Part shown: positions 1 to 4,558 of the stretch, one piece after another | How positions within the stretch are numbered: the first letter of the stretch is position 1 | How the letters are laid out: every line of letters starts with the position of its first letter | Source: Collinsella sp. | GTDB lineage: Bacteria > Actinomycetota > Coriobacteriia > Coriobacteriales > Coriobacteriaceae | NCBI GenBank assembly: GCA_022713905.1 | Contig: JAIHTM010000178.1 | Coordinates: 1 to 5,738, forward strand | Reading direction: 5' to 3' | DNA length: 5,738 nt | The notes under the pieces: generated by a model | Seen by the model: the letters and a program-made list of their open reading frames with translations, nothing else | Databases searched by the model: none | What the model was told of the DNA's origin: nothing | Position numbers and translations under genes: made by a program

Positions 1-100
1 TCGGTCGGAGGGGTGGCTTTGTAAAGCCGTTTGTCTCCACCCGCGTAGCGGGTGGGTTGAAGCTGGCCGCTGCGCGCCCAGCAGACTAAAGTCTTGAACG
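1..100. repeat. Run of four small hairpins, possible IS200/IS605-type element end
   Basis: No gene is visible here, but the stretch is unusually structured. Hairpins can be drawn at 15-28 (GGCTTT/AAAGCC), 37-55 (8-bp perfect stem CCACCCGC/GCGGGTGG with a 3-base loop), 62-82 (GCTGG/CCAGC) and 83-94 (AGACT/AGTCT). TTGAA occurs at 57-61 and again at 94-98, just after the last hairpin. Subterminal hairpins and short AT-rich cleavage sites are typical of IS200/IS605 and TnpB-bearing elements, whose right end also forms the 3' part of the guide (omega) RNA. No transposase or TnpB reading frame is inside the window, so this is inference. A chromosomal repeat or part of another structured RNA is equally possible. 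Confidence 0.3.
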
Positions 101-101
101 C

Positions 102-139
102 AAAAGGCCTCGGCTCGCACCAAACGAGCCGAGGCCTTT
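102..139 (-). terminator. Strong stem-loop, terminator downstream of the racemase (possibly bidirectional)
   Basis: A perfect 15-bp inverted repeat spans 103-117 and 125-139, with a 7-base loop at 118-124. The stem is G+C rich in the middle and its outer pairs are A-T. Read leftward, the 3' arm ends in TTTT (102-105), so the stem and short U run fit an intrinsic terminator for the ligase-racemase unit. In the rightward direction the T run is shorter (137-139), so it may also work that way for anything entering from the left. Confidence 0.6.
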
Positions 140-151
140 ACTGTTTCACCA

Positions 152-191
152 GATAAAACCTACCAAAATTAACCTGTCCCTTTTTGGCAGG
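152..191 (-). terminator. Probable first terminator immediately after the racemase stop
   Basis: Read leftward, CCTGCCAAAA (191-182) can pair with TTTTGGTAGG (168-159). This gives a 10-bp stem with a single G-U pair in the RNA and a 13-base loop, followed at once by TTTTA (158-154). It starts only 7 bases beyond the racemase stop codon. The A-U half of the stem is weak, and the loop contains GGGACAGG, which could pair alternatively with CCTGCC. The stronger stem at 103-139 therefore looks like a backup. Confidence 0.45.
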
Positions 192-198
192 CCGGAAA

Positions 199-945
199 CT
201 AGAGGCGGTAGGGGGCGCCGCTGCGGATGATGGATTCGCGCACCAGGACATCCATGGCGTCGAGGGTGATCTCGGGCATCTCTCGGTACTTTTGCAGCAC
301 CGAGAGCTCGGTGCAGGCCAGAATGACGCGGTCGCAGCCGCTACGGGCAAACTCCCACATCACGCGGTCGAACTTATCCATATCGGGCTCACGCCCGGCC
401 TTCACATCATCGTAGATAAGCGACATCACATCGTTCTGACGTTTCTCGCTGGGATAGACAACCTCAACACCCGCAGCTTTACATTCGCGGCCGTAGACGC
501 CCGCGCCCACGGTGCCATCGGTTCCCATAATGCCAATCTTGTGCACCGGCTCGGCCGGCATACTCAGGTTGGGATCGAACTCGCACTCCCCCATCACCGC
601 ACCGGCCAGAGCATAGCGCACCGACTCACGCGGCATGTGGATAATCGGCACCTTCGTAAACGACTGGATCTGGTCGTAGAAGTAGTGCGACGTGTTGCAG
701 GGAATGGCAATGTGCGCACAGCCCAGCGACTCGAGTGCCTGGGCACACTCTTTCATGGTCGCCAGCAGCTTGGCATGCTCGCCGGTCTTAATGGCCAACG
801 TGCGGTCGGGCATGGTCGACTTGGAGAGCACCACCATGTCGATATGTTCCTGATCGCAGGCAGCAGCCGTATGACGCACCACCTGGTCGTAGTAATACGA
901 CGTGGCCTCGGCGCCCATGCCACCGATAACTCCCAGCTTTTCCAT
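199..945 (-). CDS. Aspartate/glutamate racemase family protein
   Basis: This 248-residue protein belongs to the PLP-independent Asp/Glu racemase family, which inverts the alpha carbon of acidic amino acids with a pair of cysteines. The family signatures are clear: GVIGGMGAEAT at residues 5-15, PCNTSH at 82-87 with first catalytic Cys83, and ACTEL at 210-214 with second catalytic Cys211. Length is normal for the family. The chosen start is the ATG at 943-945, preceded by AAGGAGG six bases upstream; the frame stays open up to 1029, but those residues resemble no family N-terminus. It lies 84 bp downstream of, and on the same strand as, an ATP-grasp ligase of D-aspartate ligase type, so L- to D-aspartate conversion is the most likely reaction. 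Glutamate or a broader substrate range cannot be excluded from sequence alone. Confidence 0.9.
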   Translation of the reverse strand: MEKLGVIGGMGAEATSYYYDQVVRHTAAACDQEHIDMVVLSKSTMPDRTLAIKTGEHAKLLATMKECAQALESLGCAHIAIPCNTSHYFYDQIQSFTKVPIIHMPRESVRYALAGAVMGECEFDPNLSMPAEPVHKIGIMGTDGTVGAGVYGRECKAAGVEVVYPSEKRQNDVMSLIYDDVKAGREPDMDKFDRVMWEFARSGCDRVILACTELSVLQKYREMPEITLDAMDVLVRESIIRSGAPYRL

Positions 946-967
946 CGCCGCCTCCTTGGTGACGCTT

Positions 968-979
968 GCGCAATTGCGC
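968..979. promoter_or_regulatory. Perfect 12-bp palindrome in the ligase-racemase gap, with a -10-like hexamer beside it
   Basis: GCGCAATTGCGC at 968-979 is a perfect palindrome 22 bases upstream of the racemase ATG. Just upstream in the transcribed direction, TATGAT (982-987, minus strand) matches the -10 consensus at five of six positions. No convincing -35 box lies at the right distance; TTTGCA sits 15 bp upstream. If the hexamer is a promoter, the palindrome would cover the transcription start, as an operator might. It could instead be only an RNA hairpin in a shared transcript. Confidence 0.3.
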
Positions 980-990
980 GTATCATACCC

Positions 991-1020
991 GCGCCCGCCC
1001 GATGCAAACCGGACGGGCGC
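991..1020 (-). other. Intergenic stem-loop between ligase and racemase
   Basis: Inverted repeats at 991-1000 and 1011-1020 pair over 10 positions with one mismatch and enclose a 10-base loop. The stem is almost entirely G+C and starts 9 bases past the ligase stop codon. No T run follows it on the minus strand, so it does not look like a terminator. A role in processing or protecting the ligase mRNA, or in lowering read-through to the racemase, is possible. Confidence 0.4.
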
Positions 1021-1029
1021 CGCGCTCAT

Positions 1030-2286
1030 CTACTTGTAATACGTCTTGAACAGCTTAAAGTGGCGCAGCTTGGTGTGCCACATGCGCAGCCAGCGGTTAA
1101 AGACAAAGTCGCCCTTCATAAACGAAGGGTCGGCGCCCTTGCCCTCCTTGTCCAGACGATGCACCTTAGCGCGCAGCTCGGGATCCTTGACGTACTTGTC
1201 GACGACGCCCATGGGGACGACCATCCACAGGGCCTCGTCCTGAGCCGTCACAAACTCCGGCTCAAATGGACGGTTGAACACATACTCGTCCACCACATAC
1301 TTGGCAACGTTAAAGCCACTGTTAGTGACGTAGTAGTTGCTGCGGCCCTGGCGCGTGTTGAAATCGAAGAACTTAAACGAGCCGTCGCGCTCGTCGTACT
1401 TAACGTCAAAGTTGGAATAGCCCACAAAGTGAAGGTCCTCGAGCAACTTGCGCACGCCGTCCATGAGCTCGTCGTTGGGCTCGGTAATGATACAGGCATG
1501 GTTGCCGACACCGTGGGGCTGATGCTCCTCGAGCAGCACATGGCCCAGGCACATCATGCGCACCTTGCCGTTGCGGTCGGAATAGCTGGTGAGCACGCGC
1601 ATGTACTCGTCGTTACCGGGCACGCGGTCCTGCAAGATCAGGTCGTCAGTGTAGCCGCTGGCATACGAATCGCGAATGACCTGTTCCAGCTCGGCGCGGT
1701 CGGCAATCTCATAGGCCTTCTTCTGGCCCTCGAACTCGTGCTGCCACCACATGATGCCATCAGAAGGCTTCAGAATCATCGGGTAGGGAAAATCGATCTG
1801 GTCGAGCACTTCGGCAGGCGCCTCACCCTGGGCATTGAGCATCGCCTTGGTAAAGGTAAACGTGTGCGGATAGGGCACGCCATGCTTCTCGCACAGCTCG
1901 TAGAAGATCTCCTTCTTCTGGCACTGCTCAAGCATGCTATAGGGAGCGTAAGGCGCGACGATGTTATCCGCCAACTCATGGGCATCCTTGGCCTGAGCCA
2001 CGAGGGCAACATAGTTGTCACCACAGCCCACAAGGACAATCGTCTTATCGGCATGCGCTTGGGCAATGCCGTTGACGGTTTTGAGCATCACGGGCATGGT
2101 ATCGATATCCACGTTGGGCGTGTAGTCGATAATCTGGCTGCGGTACGCGGGACCCGTCTGATACTTGCCAAAGACCAGACTCTTGACCTGGTACTCCTCG
2201 TAGAAGGCACGCGCCACCGAATAGGCGTTGATGTCGCCACCGAGCAGCACGGGAATGAACTCGCGCTCTGTAAATTGCAATGCCAT
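1030..2286 (-). CDS. ATP-grasp carboxylate-amine ligase, probable D-aspartate ligase
   Basis: This 418-residue protein is a cytoplasmic ATP-grasp enzyme that should join a carboxylate to an amine through an acyl-phosphate. The N-terminal domain opens with FIPVLLGGDINAY (residues 10-22), typical of the carboxylate-amine ligase group that includes the Enterococcus D-aspartate ligase Asl. The ATP-grasp core shows YPMILKPSDG (168-177, ATP-binding Lys173), LQDRVPGNDEY (218-228) and FKFFDFNTRQG (304-314). In this last motif Asp308 and Asn310 are the likely magnesium ligands. The ATG at 2284-2286 has AGGAAG five bases upstream. The racemase follows on the same strand, the same gene pairing known for Asl. 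The inferred role is adding D-Asp to the peptidoglycan stem peptide for cross-bridging. Substrate is not proven; other amino acids or small-molecule amide formation remain possible. Confidence 0.8.
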   Translation of the reverse strand: MALQFTEREFIPVLLGGDINAYSVARAFYEEYQVKSLVFGKYQTGPAYRSQIIDYTPNVDIDTMPVMLKTVNGIAQAHADKTIVLVGCGDNYVALVAQAKDAHELADNIVAPYAPYSMLEQCQKKEIFYELCEKHGVPYPHTFTFTKAMLNAQGEAPAEVLDQIDFPYPMILKPSDGIMWWQHEFEGQKKAYEIADRAELEQVIRDSYASGYTDDLILQDRVPGNDEYMRVLTSYSDRNGKVRMMCLGHVLLEEHQPHGVGNHACIITEPNDELMDGVRKLLEDLHFVGYSNFDVKYDERDGSFKFFDFNTRQGRSNYYVTNSGFNVAKYVVDEYVFNRPFEPEFVTAQDEALWMVVPMGVVDKYVKDPELRAKVHRLDKEGKGADPSFMKGDFVFNRWLRMWHTKLRHFKLFKTYYK

Positions 2287-2342
2287 GGAAACTTCCTATC
2301 ATGAACTGCCCACACAACGGGCGGTCTTTGCGCAACTGATTT

Positions 2343-2372
2343 ATTCTATCGTGCCAAGCCGCCGGCGCCCAA
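2343..2372 (-). promoter_or_regulatory. Candidate promoter of the ligase-racemase unit
   Basis: On the minus strand TAGAAT (2343-2348) matches the -10 consensus at five of six positions. TTGGGC (2367-2372) lies 18 bp upstream as a poor -35 box. Transcription would start near 2336 and leave a leader of about 50 bases before the ligase ATG. No other good -10 was seen in this half of the divergent spacer. Confidence 0.4.
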
Positions 2373-2407
2373 AGCTCCACCGTATCTATGGCAATCAACG
2401 TAATTGT

Positions 2408-2431
2408 CCAGCACGAAGGCCAGCACGAAGA
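2408..2431. repeat. 12-bp tandem duplication in the divergent spacer
   Basis: CCAGCACGAAGG at 2408-2419 is followed directly by CCAGCACGAAGA at 2420-2431, an 11 of 12 match. It sits between the two divergent transcription units, upstream of both start regions. It may be simple slippage or a pair of protein-binding half sites on one DNA face (12-bp period). Confidence 0.5.
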
Positions 2432-2450
2432 CGGCGCTCACCGTTGTATG

Positions 2451-2495
2451 ACAATGGGCAATGAACCTACCATTGTTGTAGGATTCAACATGTTG
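2451..2495. promoter_or_regulatory. Dyad elements upstream of the MOSC gene, candidate operator region
   Basis: ACAATGG (2451-2457) and CCATTGT (2470-2476) form a perfect 7-bp inverted repeat with a 12-base spacer. CAACATGTTG (2486-2495) is a perfect 10-bp palindrome that ends 23 bases before the GTG start. These lie where the promoter of the MOSC gene should be. Only weak -10 candidates are present (TACCAT at 2468-2473 and TAGGAT at 2479-2484), with no good -35, so an activator-dependent promoter is conceivable. No regulator was identified. Confidence 0.3.
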
Positions 2496-2518
2496 CCCGC
2501 CCCGTCGAAAGGTGCACC

Positions 2519-3151
2519 GTGCCCCAGGCCCATCCGATCAACAACCCCATCATTGACGCCGCCAAGCGCGAACTTGCGGATCGTGCACGGACGGCAGTTC
2601 CCCTACGCACCGCAAACGATGCTTACAACGGGCCTGCCCGTATCGTCTCAATCAACACGTCGGAGCACAAAGGCACTCGCAAGTCGCCCGTCGCCGATGG
2701 ACGCGACACCGTCATCGAGCAATTTGGCCTCGCTACCGATGCGCACGCCGGACATTGGCACCGCCAGGTCTCTTTTTTAGCCGCGGAGTCCATCCAGACG
2801 GCGCAGGCACGCGGGCTCGACGTACACGAGGGTGACTTTGGAGAGAACTTCACCACGCAAGGCATCAATCTACTCTCGCTCCCCCTGGGAACGCAGCTCA
2901 AGATTGGCAACGATGTCCTGGTCGAAATCAGTCAGATCGGTAAGGTCTGCCACACCCGCTGTGCCATCTACTATCTCGCCGGCGACTGCATCTTTCCCCA
3001 CGAGGGAGTTTTTGGCGTGGTGCTAAAGGGCGGAGAGGTCCATACCGGCGACGAAATCCAGGTGGTCAAGCTCGGCGACGGCACTTGCTCGTTCACCCCC
3101 GCCGAGGCGCTCGAAGAGATTGAGCAGGCTCGCCAGGAGGGCACGCTGTAG
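2519..3151 (+). CDS. MOSC domain protein
   Basis: This 210-residue protein has the beta-rich MOSC fold found at the C-terminus of molybdenum-cofactor sulfurases and in stand-alone proteins such as YiiM. MOSC domains are thought to carry sulfur on a conserved cysteine. Visible signatures are FGLATDAHAGHWHRQVS (residues 69-85), EGDFGENFTT (104-113), GKVCHTRC (141-148, probable key Cys144) and the closing GVFGVVLKGG (163-172). The start is GTG at 2519-2521, preceded by AAAGG six bases upstream; no ATG lies in frame near it. About 38 residues precede the core (PARIVSINTS, 39-48), longer than most stand-alone members. No molybdenum-cofactor gene is visible nearby, so the exact substrate is unknown. 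It is transcribed alone as far as the window shows. Confidence 0.87.
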   Translation: MPQAHPINNPIIDAAKRELADRARTAVPLRTANDAYNGPARIVSINTSEHKGTRKSPVADGRDTVIEQFGLATDAHAGHWHRQVSFLAAESIQTAQARGLDVHEGDFGENFTTQGINLLSLPLGTQLKIGNDVLVEISQIGKVCHTRCAIYYLAGDCIFPHEGVFGVVLKGGEVHTGDEIQVVKLGDGTCSFTPAEALEEIEQARQEGTL

Positions 3152-3278
3152 TTGTAAAACCCCACGTTGAGATAGCTTTTACAGCCCAAAGCTCCTCTTA
3201 AACAGGCCCCCGTAACGTTAAAGTTGAACTCTATGGTTTCTCAACAATTCATCATAACTGCAGGTCAAAGCCAAAGCC
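3152..3278. other. Non-coding stretch after the MOSC gene, no clear terminator
   Basis: No gene is supported here. TGTAAAA (3153-3159) and TTTTACA (3177-3183) can form a weak 7-bp stem with a 17-base loop just after the MOSC stop, but no T run follows. TAACGTTA (3213-3220) is a palindrome that runs straight into AAGTTGAACT (3221-3230), which resembles the operators further downstream. Read-through from the MOSC gene toward the hydrolase therefore cannot be excluded. Confidence 0.4.
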
Positions 3279-3322
3279 TCAAGTTCAACTTGACCCTTTG
3301 GAACCTTTAAGGTTCAAGTTGA
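3279..3322. promoter_or_regulatory. Pair of 15-bp palindromes, candidate operators upstream of the secreted hydrolase
   Basis: TCAAGTTCAACTTGA (3279-3293) and GAACCTTTAAGGTTC (3301-3315) are both perfect palindromes with 7-bp arms around one central base. Their centres (3286 and 3308) are 22 bp apart, about two helical turns. In addition TCAACTTGA (3285-3293) is inverted at 3314-3322. A relative of the first (AAGTTGAACT) lies at 3221-3230, and GTTCGAAC, another palindrome, at 3347-3354. The block sits just upstream of the likely hydrolase promoter, which fits cooperative binding of a dimeric repressor or activator. The regulator is not in the window. Confidence 0.5.
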
Positions 3323-3343
3323 GGTCGAAAGCAGTAGTAGAAT
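3313..3343 (+). promoter_or_regulatory. Candidate promoter of the secreted hydrolase
   Basis: TAGAAT (3338-3343) is a five of six match to the -10 consensus, the same hexamer as the candidate -10 of the ligase gene. A weak -35 (TTCAAG, 3313-3318) lies 19 bp upstream and overlaps the operator-like palindromes. Transcription would begin near 3350 with a leader of about 36 bases. A second possible -10, TATAAC at 3355-3360, has no suitable -35. Confidence 0.35.
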
Positions 3344-3385
3344 ACCGTTCGAACTATAACCTACGATTGATTGCAGAGGGACTGG

Positions 3386-4519
3386 ATGCAGCATTCGAAT
3401 CATCGCACCGCAGCGCTCATTGCGTCGAAGCCGGCTCGTATCATCACGAGCGCCGCGCTCGCCGTTGCGCTGACGGCCTCGCCGATGCTCTCCCCCGTTG
3501 CGGCGTATGCCGCCTCGCAGGCAACGCAGGACCAGCTTTCCGCAGCCCAGCAGAAGATCGAAGCCGCCACGAGCGCCTACAACGACGCCCGCACCAAACT
3601 CGACGACCTGCAAAAGCAGATTGACTCCAATGAGGCAAGCATCGAGGAAATCGAGGCTAAGCTTCCCGAGCAGCAGGCCAAGGCAAGCTCCGCCATGCGC
3701 GATCTGTACAAGTATCAGAAGGGCACCAATCCCATCGTGAGCTTCCTGGTCAACGCACAGAGCCTGGGTGAATTCATCACGACCTGCAAATACACCAACC
3801 AGATCACGAGCTCGAGCGTCGACGAGATCGAAGAGCTCAATAACATGCAAACCGAACTCGAGCAGAACAAGGCCGAGCTCCAGCAGGCCAAGTCACAGCT
3901 TGAGGCAGAGCAGAAAAACGCCGAGGATTCGCTGGCGCAGGCCCAGCAGCTCCGCAGCGAAGCGCAGGCAAAAGCCGAGCAGGAAAATGCCGCCGAGCTC
4001 GCCAAGCTTGAGGCCGATAAGGCCGCTGCCGCCGAAAAGCTCTCGGGCGAGGGCGTAAGCGGCAGCAATTCCAGCAGCCAGGCCACCAACACCAACACCA
4101 CCATCGACACCACGGTGAACAACGCCAATACCGGTAGTTCCGATTACGATTCGTTCATTAATGAGTGGACGAGCCGCATCGACAATTATCTCGCCGGCTC
4201 CCCCATGGCAGGCCAGGGCTATAACTTTGCCGTCGCCGCTTGGAATACCGGTGTCGACCCCCGTTGGTCCCCCGCCATCGCCTGCATCGAGAGCACCAAG
4301 GGTGCTTATTGCGCCAATTCTTACAACGCCTGGGGCTGGAGTGCACGTGGCGGCGGTTGGCGCAGCTTTGGCAGCTGGAGCGAGGGTATCTCCGCTCACG
4401 TTGCCTATCTGGGCGCCAACTACGGCTCCACCCTTACCCCGGCTGCGGCCAAAAAGTACTGCCCGCCCACGTGGCAGGACTGGTACAACAAAGTCGCCGC
4501 TCAGATGAACCGCATCTAA
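3386..4519 (+). CDS. Secreted coiled-coil protein with lysozyme-like domain, probable peptidoglycan hydrolase
   Basis: This 377-residue exported protein probably cuts or binds peptidoglycan outside the membrane. Residues 1-43 form a signal peptide: basic n-region, hydrophobic core at about 19-31, and AYA at 40-42 with likely cleavage after 42 or 43. Residues 44-215 are charged heptad-like coiled coil. It is broken by the MRDLYKYQKGTNPIVSFL segment (104-121), which closely resembles the PcsB-type coiled-coil domain. A Ser/Asn/Thr-rich linker covers about 220-252. The C-terminal domain (about 253-377) has AIACIESTKGAYC (297-309) and YNAWGW (313-318), then SWSEGISAH (330-338). It resembles lysozyme/transglycosylase-like domains, with Glu302 the candidate catalytic acid. 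The ATG at 3386 is preferred over the TTG at 3371 because AGAGG stands seven bases before it. Activity is inferred. Confidence 0.82.
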   Translation: MQHSNHRTAALIASKPARIITSAALAVALTASPMLSPVAAYAASQATQDQLSAAQQKIEAATSAYNDARTKLDDLQKQIDSNEASIEEIEAKLPEQQAKASSAMRDLYKYQKGTNPIVSFLVNAQSLGEFITTCKYTNQITSSSVDEIEELNNMQTELEQNKAELQQAKSQLEAEQKNAEDSLAQAQQLRSEAQAKAEQENAAELAKLEADKAAAAEKLSGEGVSGSNSSSQATNTNTTIDTTVNNANTGSSDYDSFINEWTSRIDNYLAGSPMAGQGYNFAVAAWNTGVDPRWSPAIACIESTKGAYCANSYNAWGWSARGGGWRSFGSWSEGISAHVAYLGANYGSTLTPAAAKKYCPPTWQDWYNKVAAQMNRI

Positions 4520-4529
4520 GTGCAACTGC

Positions 4530-4558
4530 AAAGGGCCCCAACGGGGCCCTTTTCTTTT
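4530..4558 (+). terminator. Intrinsic terminator of the hydrolase gene
   Basis: A perfect 10-bp stem (4530-4539 with 4543-4552) with a 3-base loop is followed by a T-rich tail (TCTTTT, 4553-4558). It starts 10 bases after the hydrolase stop. The tail overlaps the last codon of the convergent kinase gene, whose stop is read from 4559 to 4557. On the minus strand the U run after the stem is absent apart from the paired bases, so it should work mainly rightward. Confidence 0.85.

Noticed and set aside
1..200. CRISPR array or tRNA at the left edge
   Set aside because: The hairpins differ from one another, no repeated unit with regular spacers exists, and no cloverleaf with acceptor and anticodon arms could be drawn.
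946..1029. Racemase start at 1029, giving 28 extra residues
   Set aside because: The ATG at 945 has a strong AAGGAGG at the right distance, and the protein then begins with the usual family N-terminus.
184..2304. A 706-codon open frame on the plus strand, antisense to the racemase and ligase
   Set aside because: Both minus-strand genes have clear family motifs and ribosome binding sites. The antisense translation is rich in His, Leu and Val with no recognisable domain, and its openness follows from the codon bias of the real genes.
2388..2780. A 130-codon plus-strand frame starting in the divergent spacer, containing the 12-bp repeat in frame
   Set aside because: No Shine-Dalgarno sequence precedes its ATG, it overlaps the MOSC gene in another frame for most of its length, and its translation there is Pro/Ser/Arg-rich shadow sequence. 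A short leader peptide remains only a remote possibility.
3279..3322. A classical SoxR or other MerR-type promoter with the dyad between -35 and -10
   Set aside because: TTGACC is present at 3290-3295, but no acceptable -10 lies 17-20 bp downstream, and the palindromes have an odd centre unlike the SoxR box.
3371..3385. TTG start of the hydrolase five codons upstream
   Set aside because: The AGAGG ribosome binding site lies between the TTG and the ATG at 3386 and is correctly spaced only for the ATG.
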